Positions 1 to 8,203 of a stretch of 42,096 bases of DNA are shown one piece after another. Where the stretch lies: positions 1 to 42,096 of the IMG/VR virus record IMGVR_UViG_3300012936_000043; one strand, written 5' to 3'. A program made the position numbers and the translations under genes. The notes beneath the pieces were generated by a model that made no database searches, had not been told where the DNA came from, and saw only the letters and a list, made by a program, of their open reading frames with translations. Each line of letters opens with the position of its first letter. The first letter of the stretch is position 1. Source of the DNA: a virus.

Positions 1-512
1 AAATGTTCTGTGTTTAATCCACCGTGATCGGGCATCTCTACCATTGCATTCATTTTAAAATGCGGAAGTTCAAAGTGTCCGAACATATAACGACATTTTA
101 TTTTATGTATCTGTTTCCATTCGTCACCAACTAACCAAGGGACAAATGCAATCTCGTCTTGTACAAATGTATCTTCTATTAAATCTACGTTTTTAAACAA
201 TCCAGCATATGGCAAACTGTTTAAATCTCGCTTTTCACGATAGTATAAATCATGGTTGCCCATAATCATATACACACGTTCAAAGTTTTCACTTAGTTTA
301 CGAACGTTTTCTACACTGTAATTGAGTGTGCTTACGTTAACACCAGCACGATGATGGTGCCAATCTCCTAAGAATATACAAGTTTCACAGTCTTCGCTTT
401 GTTGAATAAACCAATCAACAAATTCTGCACAATCGTCATTATGCTGACGACTATTATTTTTATTGCCGAAGTGTAAGTCTGTAAAACAGGCGGCTTTGCT
501 AAAAAATGTCAT
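1..512 (-). CDS. 47: T4 gp47-like recombination endonuclease subunit (SbcD/Mre11-type metallophosphatase), 3' end outside window
   Basis: Hand translation from the ATG at 512 gives an open frame of about 170 codons that runs off the left edge. It shows the calcineurin-like phosphoesterase motifs in order: TDLHFG (D12, H14), FLGDWHHH (D50), MGNHD (N86, H87) and a later FGHFELP. These are the metal ligands of Mre11/SbcD nucleases. In T4 the homologue gp47 pairs with the SMC-like ATPase gp46 to resect DNA ends during recombination-dependent replication. gp46 is expected just beyond the window edge but is not visible. The gene lies 35 bp behind the gp55-like gene on the same strand and has its own promoter-like sequence. 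No Shine-Dalgarno motif precedes the ATG. Assignment as gp47 rather than another phosphatase rests on the motifs and on the T4-like context. Confidence 0.8.
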   Translation of the reverse strand, partial: MTFFSKAACFTDLHFGNKNNSRQHNDDCAEFVDWFIQQSEDCETCIFLGDWHHHRAGVNVSTLNYSVENVRKLSENFERVYMIMGNHDLYYREKRDLNSLPYAGLFKNVDLIEDTFVQDEIAFVPWLVGDEWKQIHKIKCRYMFGHFELPHFKMNAMVEMPDHGGLNTEH

Positions 513-518
513 AGCTAT

Positions 519-547
519 AGAATACTACCTAAGTTATTGATTGTCAA
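519..547 (-). promoter_or_regulatory. Sigma-70-type promoter for the gp47-like gene
   Basis: On the minus strand a perfect TTGACA (542-547) lies immediately after the stop codon of the gp55-like gene. It is followed 17 bp later by TATTCT (519-524), a 4/6 match to the -10 consensus. The expected start of transcription is near position 512, which is the A of the gp47 ATG, so the message may be leaderless. Confidence 0.55.
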
Positions 548-1426
548 CTAGAAGTTTGTACCTGTTTGTTCTTTGCGTTCACGCTCGTTTTGTTCGTCCC
601 ATTTAGCACGTTCTTTTGCTTCGTGGTCAAGTTGTCTACTAAATGATGGCATCTGTCCTGCTTCTTGTAATAAGTCATCTCTAATATTTTGATTCCTCTT
701 TTCTAAATTTAGAATTCTAGTAAAACTATTTGTTACTGCCGCTGTGTAATATGCAAATGGATTTTGACTTTTAAGTTCATTGAACTGTAATCCAATTTGC
801 GATAATTGCAATAGTGCATGACTACGCATTTCATCTACATAAGTATATCCTCGCCAGTTTGAGCGCATACTATAACGTTCACATAACTTAATAAACATCT
901 TAGCAAGTTCATTTGATATTTTTCCATGCTGTGTATTAAATTTTCCATTATCAATACCGCCTTCCCAATGACTACGTACTACTTCTTTTGTAGTTTCACC
1001 GACTTTTGCAAAGTGCTTGAATGGAGGAAAGTTACATTTAGAATGTAAGTCTGCAACTGTTTTTGGTTTGCTCTTACGCCCTGGTTCCTCTGGAATATGA
1101 TCAAATGTCATTACTCTGAAAATTAAACTATCTGTATCAATTTCTTCTGGCTCGACTCTACTTTCTGCTTGTTTTGGTTTATCTTTCGATCTACGTGTAC
1201 CATCATACCATTGTTTGTAAGCACGTTCGTAATTTTCACCACTAAGCTGATGTGCTCTGTTTTCACGAGCTTGTTGTATAATCTCTGGCTTAAAAATATC
1301 ATTGTAATCTTCTACAATAATATCAAATCTGTTGTATTCTTCATCCATTGAGTAGCAAAATGACATTTTGCTCTTGTGGATTTCTTTTAACATATCTTTA
1401 TTGTTAAGGTAATTTTGTTTCCTCAT
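548..1426 (-). CDS. 55: T4 gp55-like late-transcription sigma factor
   Basis: This 292-residue protein carries, at roughly residues 180-260, the region conserved in T4-family late sigma factors: a helical segment (YVDEMRSHALLQL), then NPFAYYTAAVTNSF and LNLEKRNQNIRDD. These resemble the sigma region 2 core-binding and -10 recognition segment of gp55. In T4, gp55 replaces the host sigma on RNA polymerase and recognises TATAAATA late promoters with help from gp33 and the sliding clamp gp45. Octamers of that type occur in this window. The protein is about 100 residues longer than T4 gp55 (185 aa). The extra N-terminal half (about residues 1-165) is charged and unassigned. The start is supported by AAGGA (minus strand, 1435-1439) eight bases upstream and by a good sigma-70 promoter. 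The C-terminus is rich in Lys, Glu and Arg. Confidence 0.78.
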   Translation of the reverse strand: MRKQNYLNNKDMLKEIHKSKMSFCYSMDEEYNRFDIIVEDYNDIFKPEIIQQARENRAHQLSGENYERAYKQWYDGTRRSKDKPKQAESRVEPEEIDTDSLIFRVMTFDHIPEEPGRKSKPKTVADLHSKCNFPPFKHFAKVGETTKEVVRSHWEGGIDNGKFNTQHGKISNELAKMFIKLCERYSMRSNWRGYTYVDEMRSHALLQLSQIGLQFNELKSQNPFAYYTAAVTNSFTRILNLEKRNQNIRDDLLQEAGQMPSFSRQLDHEAKERAKWDEQNERERKEQTGTNF

Positions 1427-1452
1427 TATTATTTTCCTTAGATGTTATTAAT

Positions 1453-1481
1453 AATATAGCAACTTTAACCTAAAATGTCAA
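1453..1481 (-). promoter_or_regulatory. Sigma-70-type promoter for the gp55-like gene
   Basis: The minus strand carries a perfect TTGACA (1476-1481), a 17-bp spacer and TATATT (1453-1458), a 5/6 match to the -10 consensus. Predicted transcription begins near 1446, upstream of the AAGGA ribosome site. A host-type promoter fits early or middle synthesis of the phage late sigma factor. Confidence 0.7.
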
Positions 1482-1509
1482 CCTTTATTAAAGTAGCACT
1501 TTAAAAGGC

Positions 1510-1517
1510 AATAAATA
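1510..1517 (+). promoter_or_regulatory. T4-type late promoter AATAAATA for the baseplate operon
   Basis: The octamer AATAAATA matches NATAAATA, the late-promoter form of T4-like phages. Its predicted start near 1523 lies just ahead of the AGGAGA ribosome site (1525-1530) and the ATG at 1537. It sits back to back with the minus-strand promoter of the gp55-like gene. Confidence 0.6.
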
Positions 1518-1536
1518 GTAACATAGGAGAATAACT

Positions 1537-2121
1537 ATGAGATATTCACAACTAGTTGAAGCGGATGCAACAGACATTGCTGTATTTTACGGTGGTAGAT
1601 TTCAACCTATGCATAGTGGACACTTTCAGGTGTATATGGATCTTGTTCGCAAGTTTGGTAGCGACAACGTATTTATTGCTACTACAGTTAGTAAAACTGC
1701 AACATCAGATAAAGACCCATTTACATTTGATGAAAAGAAAATGATTGCAAATAAGATGTTTAATATTCCTGCTAACAAAGTTGTAAACACACAACCTTAT
1801 AAACCAGATGTAAGTTTAACAGGTAAAAATCCAGCGAACACTGCAATTGTACTTGTATTCAGTGAAAAAGATGCAGGGCGTCTTAAGACTGGTGGATATC
1901 TCAGAATGTTTAAAGACGAAACACTTGTGACAGGTGATGAAGCAGGTTACATTTATACTGTACCTGTAAAAGATGACGGACGTAGTGCAACAACATTTAG
2001 AAATGCAATGCGTATGGAACTTGATGTAAATGAAAAACAGAAAGTATTCAAAGATTTTTTTGGAGCATTCAATCCAGAAGTTTTTGATTTTGTAATGGAT
2101 AAGTTAAATGGCGATCAGTGA
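1537..2121 (+). CDS. Cytidylyltransferase-fold nucleotidyltransferase (NMN adenylyltransferase-like)
   Basis: The 194-residue product has the signature of the HxGH nucleotidylyltransferase superfamily. FYGGRFQPMHSGH at residues 17-29 contains HSGH (26-29), the nucleotide-phosphate-binding motif. ATTFRNAMR, at about residues 150-158, sits where the family's ISSTxxR motif lies. Relatives join a nucleotide to NMN, pantetheine phosphate, glycerol phosphate or sugar phosphates with release of pyrophosphate. The substrate cannot be decided here. An NAD-salvage role (NMN plus ATP) is one option, and activation of a sugar or alcohol phosphate for the downstream glycosyltransferases is another. It is the first gene of the late baseplate operon, with a good AGGAGA site, and it overlaps the next gene by 14 bp. 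This placement ahead of structural genes is unusual for a metabolic enzyme. Confidence 0.75.
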   Translation: MRYSQLVEADATDIAVFYGGRFQPMHSGHFQVYMDLVRKFGSDNVFIATTVSKTATSDKDPFTFDEKKMIANKMFNIPANKVVNTQPYKPDVSLTGKNPANTAIVLVFSEKDAGRLKTGGYLRMFKDETLVTGDEAGYIYTVPVKDDGRSATTFRNAMRMELDVNEKQKVFKDFFGAFNPEVFDFVMDKLNGDQ

Positions 2122-2704
2122 TAACAGAGCTAGAATAATAACAGGAAAACCTGACTTATATTGTCAAGGACCTGCAAGTGTATTAAGACCACATAACGGA
2201 ATGATATTTCCTCTACAACCTGATATTGCATATCAACAAAGTGTAACATACAGTACATATGATTTATCTCATACAAATAATAGTTTTCAGTCTTATAGAA
2301 ATACACCTAGTGCGGCTATTCAAGTTACTGCACAGTTTGTGCAATCAACACAAGAAGAAATGGCATATATACTAGGAGTAATACATTTTTTACGTAGTGT
2401 TACAAAATCATACTATGGGTTAGGAGATTTAAATACTAATCCACAAGCAGGTACACCACCTCCAGTATTAAGATTTAGTGCATTTGGTAGTCAACAGTTT
2501 AACAATATTCCTGTTGTAGTTAGTAACTTTGCTACAACATATGATAGTGGAGTTGACTTAGTAGAAATAAACGGACAAAGTGTTCCAGTTATACAAACAC
2601 TATCGTTGGACTTACAACAACAACACAGTCCTGCAAGACAAAAGAAACAGTTCTCAAAGCATGGATTTTTATCAGGACAGTTATATGGAGATGGATTTAT
2701 CTAA
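2108..2704 (+). CDS. T4 gp48/gp54-type baseplate tail-tube junction protein (putative)
   Basis: This 198-residue protein has no enzymatic motif. Its central part (TAQFVQSTQEEMAYIL, then HFLRSVTKSYYG) and the following AGTPPPVLRFSAFG and NNIPVVVSNF resemble the conserved segment of myovirus tail-tube initiator proteins. In T4 gp48 a similar pattern (residue-counting helix, valine-rich strand, final strand with TLEI) lies near the C-terminus. Here the matching final strand is VPVIQTLSLDLQQQ. Such proteins cap the central hub and start polymerisation of the tail tube. The position directly before gp53 and the hub genes supports this role. It could equally be the gp54 counterpart. The start overlaps the preceding gene by 14 bp and the stop overlaps the gp53 start (TAATG), suggesting translational coupling. 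Confidence 0.5.
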   Translation: MAISDNRARIITGKPDLYCQGPASVLRPHNGMIFPLQPDIAYQQSVTYSTYDLSHTNNSFQSYRNTPSAAIQVTAQFVQSTQEEMAYILGVIHFLRSVTKSYYGLGDLNTNPQAGTPPPVLRFSAFGSQQFNNIPVVVSNFATTYDSGVDLVEINGQSVPVIQTLSLDLQQQHSPARQKKQFSKHGFLSGQLYGDGFI

Positions 2705-3003
2705 TGGCAACTTATAAAGAAAACAGTAATTATTTCAACACTAGTATAAATCGTAAATTTTTGGATATCTATAATCCACCATTAACTCGTGATTCGCTTA
2801 ATGCCGAAACAAAGAAAATGAAACTTGAAAACAAATACGACCGTAGACCAGATTTACTAGCGTACGACTTGTATGGTAATAGTAACTTATGGTGGGTAAT
2901 TGCACATTATAATAGAGAAGTTTTAAAGGATCCACTTAACGATTTTGTTGCTGGTATTACAATTGAAGTTCCAAAAACATTCCGTAATCCTGGGAGTCGT
3001 TAA
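2704..3003 (+). CDS. 53: Baseplate wedge subunit gp53
   Basis: The 99-residue protein matches the conserved core of T4 gp53 family members. It has an N-terminal segment SNYFNTSINRKFLDIYNPP, then YDRRPDLLAYDLYGNSNLWW and a run ending in DPLNDFVAGITIEVP. This last part is the LysM-like fold shared with other tail proteins (xW.I...N...dP). gp53 bridges neighbouring wedges around the hub during baseplate assembly. It is shorter than T4 gp53 (196 aa), as is common in marine T4-like phages. One-base TAATG overlaps on both sides tie it to its neighbours. Confidence 0.88.
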   Translation: MATYKENSNYFNTSINRKFLDIYNPPLTRDSLNAETKKMKLENKYDRRPDLLAYDLYGNSNLWWVIAHYNREVLKDPLNDFVAGITIEVPKTFRNPGSR

Positions 3004-5636
3004 TGGCCGAAGATATTATTGACTACATTGCTAGAAAAGAAGGATTTAAATCCGAGCCTTACTGGGATGAAAAGCAGTGGAGTATTGGACATGGTTCATA
3101 TGCTGGTAGTAGAGATCCTAATAACAAACCAAATATAAGTGTTACAAAAGATAAAGCACGTAGTATGCTTGTAGATCAACTACAACCTTTTAGAGCAAAT
3201 GTAAATAAGTTTGATTCAAAATATAACTGGACACCAAACGAACGGGATGCACTCTTAAGTTTTGCATATAACATTGGTAGTATAGATCAATTAACAGCAA
3301 ATGGTACAAGAACCAAAGCTCAGATCGCACAAAAAATGACAGAGTACCATAACGCAAGTGGTTCGTTTAGTCAAGGACTTTTTGATAGACGTAAAGAAGA
3401 ACAATCACGTTTTCTTGGTAGCAGTGTTCCTGTAGAAAAAGCTATAGAAACTGACTTAGATGCGTTCGGCGGCGCTGGTAAAGACGTAACTGAAGAAACA
3501 AAGCCTAATACAAATGAGCAACAATTTATACCTAGAGCTAGAAGTAGAACTAACAATTATTCTCCAAACGCACTAAACAATTTTGATAGCTACACTTATC
3601 AATGGACTGTTTACATGGTGCATCCTTTAAAAGCACATCGAGATCCTGAAGAACTTACTGAAAGTAATGACACAGTAATTATAAGTCAACAAGGTGTCGA
3701 CGACGAAGTAAACATTCAAAGTGTAGTACAAGATTTATTTTTATCTTTTGCAAAAGAAAATAGAAGTGCGGCGGCTAACAACTTTGCAGTAACATTTTTA
3801 GAGCCAGGTGGCTTTACAATGTTTAACAGAATAATTTTTGCGGCCCAACAGCTTTCCATAGAAAATCATTTAGATGCTTGCTATATTTTGAAATTAGAAT
3901 TTTTAGGCTGGAGAGGAGACTCTGCGGCAACTGCACCGTCTCGTCCATTCTTTTACACAACAAGATTAGTTGGATTAACATTTGATTTTAGAGACGGCGC
4001 AAGTACTTACTACGGTAACTTTGTTGAAACAAAAGAAGATGCATTTAATAGACTAGAACTTTATCTAAAAAATGATTTAAACATTACTAAATGTACAACG
4101 TTTGGTGACTTTTTAAGTAGACTAGAAAAAGGCTTTAATCATCAACTTGAAGAACAACTAGATAAAAATCAACATCAGCTTGAGCGTGATAGATATAAAT
4201 TTACAACTAAGGCTGGTTGGGCTGGATGGAAGTTTGATCAAGTTATTCCTGACTCGTTAACAAAAACTAGAGGTATTAGTGTTTCAGGAGACGGTGAACT
4301 TAGATTTGAATTACCAAAAGGTACTGCACTAAACAGTGCAATAGCACTTGCACTTTTTCAAACTAAAGAATTTAAAAGAGTGCTTACTGCTAAAGGTGAT
4401 TATATTAAAGAAAATCCAGATGATGGGGAAGCAGATCCAGTTAAGTTAGCTGAACTTACTAAATGGGTTAAGATTTCTCCAAAAGTAAAATACTATATGT
4501 ATGATGTACTTGCAAAGAAATATGCAAAAGAAATTACATACAGTGCAGATGAAATTATTGCACCTGAGATAGTGCATGATCCTCAGAGTTTCTTAAAATT
4601 ACATAGATCAAAAGCAACACAAAAAGACAGACTTAAAAATATTTTTGATAACGGATTATTAAAAAAGCGATTTGATTATAACTTTACAGGACTTAATACT
4701 GAAGTATTAGATTTAGATATTAAAATTGACAGTGGTTACTATGCTATCCAAGCACTTAATAGTGGAGCATTAAGTCATACATCAGATCTTTTTACAGGTA
4801 GTAGTTTTGATGGGCAAAAAGAAACAAGTGCAACTAAAAGACAAAGTTTAAAACTAAGAGAACAAAGAAGAAAACTACAAAATGATCGAGACAGACTTCA
4901 AAAAGATATTACCAAATTAGAAAAAGAATCAACTGATTATGAAACAGAAGCGTATGGCGGTAACAGAAGTATTCCTAGTCAACAAGTTAAACTTAATGAA
5001 ATTGAAGAAGGTATAAAAGAACTAGATAGATTTATCAGAGTAGCAGATAGTGCATATGAACGTGCTAAAGAAAAAATGCGTGAAGGTTATAAACCTGCTA
5101 AGAGAATTCCTTCTGCCGCACAACGTTATATTACACAAAGTGATTTATACGAAGGACTACAAAGTAGTTCAGACAACAGAGAAGATTTACCACAGAAATT
5201 CGAATATGCACCTATAGATAGTTTGGCAACTGCTGGTCCTGAAAAGAAACACGACGACATCGGTTCTAGTATGCTAGGTGCAATGGAACTAAACTTAAAT
5301 AGTATTTCAGATCTTCAACAACAACAAATTTTTGTAAGAGGTGATCCGTATTGGCTTGGTGAACAAAATGGCGGAGCCGCATACGAAACAGGCGGCTTGT
5401 TTTATTTTTTAAATACAAACTTTCCTACATACCCAGATGAAGATACTGGATTGATTAAAAGTTTAAGTACTAGAAATCAAAGAGGTCAATTTACAATTAC
5501 AGGATTATACAGAGTGTTACAAGTACAAGGACGTTATCAAGACGGTCAATTTACTATGTTGTTAAAATCTTTTAGAGATACTAATACAAATACTACACTA
5601 TTATATGAAGATTTACTTAAAGGATATGTAGAATAA
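3003..5636 (+). CDS. Baseplate central hub protein with N-terminal GH24 (T4-type) lysozyme domain
   Basis: Residues 1-140 form a T4-lysozyme-type muramidase. KEGFKSEPYWD holds the likely catalytic Glu13 and Asp22, WSIGHGS holds Ser27 at the place of Thr26 of T4 lysozyme, and GLFDRRKEEQSRFLG is the family's C-terminal signature. After a linker (about 140-190) comes a structural part, about 190-600, rich in beta strands (LDACYILKLEFLGW, FYTTRLVGLTFDF). A charged coiled coil follows at about 610-695. The C-terminal domain has IFVRGDPYWLG and GLYRVLQV followed by GQFTMLL, a pattern common in tail hub proteins. By position, between gp53 and gp5, it should do the job of T4 gp27 plus the lysozyme part of gp5, cutting peptidoglycan as the tail tube penetrates. 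The fusion differs from T4, where the lysozyme is internal to gp5. Confidence 0.75.
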   Translation: MAEDIIDYIARKEGFKSEPYWDEKQWSIGHGSYAGSRDPNNKPNISVTKDKARSMLVDQLQPFRANVNKFDSKYNWTPNERDALLSFAYNIGSIDQLTANGTRTKAQIAQKMTEYHNASGSFSQGLFDRRKEEQSRFLGSSVPVEKAIETDLDAFGGAGKDVTEETKPNTNEQQFIPRARSRTNNYSPNALNNFDSYTYQWTVYMVHPLKAHRDPEELTESNDTVIISQQGVDDEVNIQSVVQDLFLSFAKENRSAAANNFAVTFLEPGGFTMFNRIIFAAQQLSIENHLDACYILKLEFLGWRGDSAATAPSRPFFYTTRLVGLTFDFRDGASTYYGNFVETKEDAFNRLELYLKNDLNITKCTTFGDFLSRLEKGFNHQLEEQLDKNQHQLERDRYKFTTKAGWAGWKFDQVIPDSLTKTRGISVSGDGELRFELPKGTALNSAIALALFQTKEFKRVLTAKGDYIKENPDDGEADPVKLAELTKWVKISPKVKYYMYDVLAKKYAKEITYSADEIIAPEIVHDPQSFLKLHRSKATQKDRLKNIFDNGLLKKRFDYNFTGLNTEVLDLDIKIDSGYYAIQALNSGALSHTSDLFTGSSFDGQKETSATKRQSLKLREQRRKLQNDRDRLQKDITKLEKESTDYETEAYGGNRSIPSQQVKLNEIEEGIKELDRFIRVADSAYERAKEKMREGYKPAKRIPSAAQRYITQSDLYEGLQSSSDNREDLPQKFEYAPIDSLATAGPEKKHDDIGSSMLGAMELNLNSISDLQQQQIFVRGDPYWLGEQNGGAAYETGGLFYFLNTNFPTYPDEDTGLIKSLSTRNQRGQFTITGLYRVLQVQGRYQDGQFTMLLKSFRDTNTNTTLLYEDLLKGYVE

Positions 5637-7249
5637 TGGCAGGTGCAAAAAAATTCACAGGTAGCAATTCAACAGGGTATGAAATACCTGATTTCTTAGA
5701 TAGACAAAATGTTAAAGGCTTGCGTAAACTTAATGGTGTATTCAATGCTAAAGTAGTAGACTTTGCAGATGAAAGATATCAACAACATATTTGGGTTGAA
5801 CTTATAGGACACGATTATTTCTCTGATAAAAAAGATATTGAAACTAGACACGAGTATCATAAAATAAGACAATGCAGTCCATTTGGTGGTGTAGTACATG
5901 GCGAGAATTATAGTAATAACTATGGTGCAGTGTTTACTCCTCCTTCTCCGGGTACAGAAGTAATTGTTTGTTTTACTGGACAAGAGCAAGAAGGTTATTT
6001 ACTTGGTGTACTTCCAGACATTAATAGAAATGCTATGGTAGGTGGACATCCTTCAAGTCCTGATCCGGATGATGGAACAGTAGAAACTGCATTTGATCAC
6101 CATGTATTTGAAAAGCATGACGGTACAAGAAAAAAACACCCTGTCGGACAAGCAATTGCTAAACAAGGATTAGCATTAGATGCTTTTCGTGGTCATGGTA
6201 GTAGTGGTGCTAGAAGAGAATCTCCTAGTAGAGTATGTGCTTTTGCTAGTCCAGGTGGTCATGGTTTAGTTCTAGATGATGGAACAGAAGAATATAAAGA
6301 AGGTGTAAACTTTGTACCTGATAAAAGTCGTAAAACAGGTGATAATAACTTACTTAGAATAAGAAGTGGCAAAGGCGCACAACTATTATTAAATGATAGT
6401 GCTGGTATTGTTTATGTTATTAATCAAGATGGTACAGGATGGATTGAAATTGATGCAAAAGGAAATATTGATGTTTATGGTGAAAGCAATATTAGTATGC
6501 ATGCCAAAGAATCGATTAATTTTTATGCAGGTGATCAATTTAACGTAGATGCAGATGAAATTAGTATGCGAGCTAGAGGTAGTGGCGGGATTAAACTAGA
6601 AGCAACTACTAATCAAATACAACTTTTTGCTCATGAAGATATGAAGTTAACAACTGAAAAAGTAATGCATTTAAAAGCAGGACCTCACATGAAATTAACA
6701 GCAGATCTAATTGATCTAAATGGTCCGCCTGCAACTGCCGCAACTCGACCTGACATTGTTGCTCTTACAGTAAATCGTGAAGTGAAAGAAAGTGTTAATA
6801 ATCGTGTACCAGAACATGAACCATGGGGAGGTCACATCAGTCAATATGATCAGATTGCCGCACAAGCAAAAAGTGATCCTATCGATCCTGATACTAACGA
6901 TTTTTCATTAAGTAGTTCAGGAGGCGGCAAACGTGGAGGTTACACAGGCGGAAATAGTGCAAGGAGAAATTCACAACAAGATTCGGAAACAAGCCTTGCA
7001 AGTCTCTATCCAGATGATGATCCGTATGGTGTTGGACAATTTGGCGAATTTTCTACCCAATCAAATCTTGGTAATTCAAATAGTGTTGCCAATGCACAAA
7101 GTAATACACAAGGTATGACAAATCCTCAGGGTTTAGCAATGTTCATAAATATTCCAACAGATGAATTAGTTAATAAGTTAACATCTAGACCAAAAATTAG
7201 TAATGGTAATCCTAGAACCCAAAGAGCCTGGGACAGCGATATTTTATAG
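5636..7249 (+). CDS. 5: Baseplate spike gp5 (OB-fold plus beta-helix needle, no lysozyme domain)
   Basis: The 537-residue protein begins with the gp5/VgrG-type OB fold (about residues 28-130: GVFNAKVVDFADE, then YGAVFTPPSPGTEVIVCF and GYLLGVLPD). From about residue 235 to 365 it has short alternating hydrophobic repeats (IRSGKGAQLLLNDSAG, then IEIDAKGNIDVYG, ISMHAKESINFYAGD) of the triple-stranded beta-helix that forms the membrane-piercing needle. The tail (about 400-537) is Ser, Gly and Asn rich and low in complexity. The central lysozyme of T4 gp5 is absent. A lysozyme domain is fused to the upstream hub protein instead. The start overlaps the hub stop (TAATG). The spike should sit at the tip of the tail tube, bound to the hub trimer. 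Confidence 0.85.
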   Translation: MAGAKKFTGSNSTGYEIPDFLDRQNVKGLRKLNGVFNAKVVDFADERYQQHIWVELIGHDYFSDKKDIETRHEYHKIRQCSPFGGVVHGENYSNNYGAVFTPPSPGTEVIVCFTGQEQEGYLLGVLPDINRNAMVGGHPSSPDPDDGTVETAFDHHVFEKHDGTRKKHPVGQAIAKQGLALDAFRGHGSSGARRESPSRVCAFASPGGHGLVLDDGTEEYKEGVNFVPDKSRKTGDNNLLRIRSGKGAQLLLNDSAGIVYVINQDGTGWIEIDAKGNIDVYGESNISMHAKESINFYAGDQFNVDADEISMRARGSGGIKLEATTNQIQLFAHEDMKLTTEKVMHLKAGPHMKLTADLIDLNGPPATAATRPDIVALTVNREVKESVNNRVPEHEPWGGHISQYDQIAAQAKSDPIDPDTNDFSLSSSGGGKRGGYTGGNSARRNSQQDSETSLASLYPDDDPYGVGQFGEFSTQSNLGNSNSVANAQSNTQGMTNPQGLAMFINIPTDELVNKLTSRPKISNGNPRTQRAWDSDIL

Positions 7250-7264
7250 GAGTCGGCAAAAATT

Positions 7265-8164
7265 ATGATGTCTGAGATTGCAAATGTAAACAAAACTATT
7301 TGGGAAGATTTTCCAATGGCTGATGAATCTAGTTATAATACAAACATTGATATTAGTCAAATATATATTAGCGAACAAGGAAAACTTGCCGCACTAAACT
7401 TCGGACGGTATATTGGATACGATGGGTTTGGTTATGGTGAGGGTAATGTGAATAGAGGCATTACTGAACAAGAAGCATTTGATACATGGGATCAAGTTTT
7501 TAATGCTCAATTACAAGTTTACAGAAGACAGTTGCGAGGGTATAACATAACAGAAATTCCACAGTCCGTATATGATGGTCTTATGCTTTATTTTTGGGCA
7601 GTAAACAAAATTCATTTTGTATATTCTAACGAAGGTGTCTACGATATGCAACAATATATTGTTGATAACGATTGGGATACTGTTGCAAGTATGATTATGA
7701 GAAGTAACTTTAACAAACAAGAATGTGTAAAAGCCGCAACAATTATAAGACTTGCAGACTATGGTAAAAATAAATCTAGATCTTGGTTCAGAACAAACGG
7801 CATTCATGCAATGCGTAATAATAATGAAGCAACATTGTTTACACAAGAAGAATTAAAGCGAGCCCGTTTTGCTTACTATGCAGAAACTAGACAGTTCTTA
7901 CCGTTTACACCGGAAAGTACTAAACGTAATACAGTTAAAGAATATGAAAATACATTACTAACAAACAAATTTTTATATGATGGAACTACAAATTCATTTA
8001 CTATTCCTAAAGAACCTAGCATGACACCTGTTGAAAAACTTGAAGTATATGTTAACGGTGATTTAATACAAAATACATTTGATTATGTTCTGTCAGGAAC
8101 ACAATTACTAATTTCAAAAACATTAAATGACCAGGATATCATTAACACTGTTATAAGAATTTGA
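7265..8164 (+). CDS. Baseplate protein with degenerate lysozyme-like domain and C-terminal beta module
   Basis: This 299-residue protein lies between gp5 and gp25. Residues about 25-185 follow the GH24 lysozyme pattern: YIGYDGFGYGEGN resembles YxDxxGxxTIGxGH, ITEQEAFDTW resembles the helix after it, and IPQSVYDGLMLYFWAV resembles the helix that usually reads xxxxFDALVSFAFNVG. The canonical catalytic Glu-Gly is not recognisable and the GLxxRR end is replaced, so it is probably inactive and structural. Residues about 230-299 (LEVYVNGDLIQNTFDYVLSG, then DQDIINTVIRI) form a small beta-sandwich module that recurs in the giant protein encoded from 12102. AGGAG at 7248-7252 serves either ATG 7265 or ATG 7268. 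The lysozyme likeness is by eye and uncertain. Confidence 0.5.
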   Translation: MMSEIANVNKTIWEDFPMADESSYNTNIDISQIYISEQGKLAALNFGRYIGYDGFGYGEGNVNRGITEQEAFDTWDQVFNAQLQVYRRQLRGYNITEIPQSVYDGLMLYFWAVNKIHFVYSNEGVYDMQQYIVDNDWDTVASMIMRSNFNKQECVKAATIIRLADYGKNKSRSWFRTNGIHAMRNNNEATLFTQEELKRARFAYYAETRQFLPFTPESTKRNTVKEYENTLLTNKFLYDGTTNSFTIPKEPSMTPVEKLEVYVNGDLIQNTFDYVLSGTQLLISKTLNDQDIINTVIRI

Positions 8165-8190
8165 TAGATTATAGTAGCACATAATTTATG

Positions 8191-8198
8191 GATAAATA
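8191..8198 (+). promoter_or_regulatory. Candidate T4-type late promoter GATAAATA before gp25
   Basis: GATAAATA matches NATAAATA and lies in the 39-bp gap before gp25. The predicted transcription start falls at about 8204, the A of the gp25 ATG. No Shine-Dalgarno sequence precedes that ATG, so either the transcript is leaderless or the match is fortuitous. Confidence 0.4.
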
Positions 8199-8203
8199 TT
8201 ATT

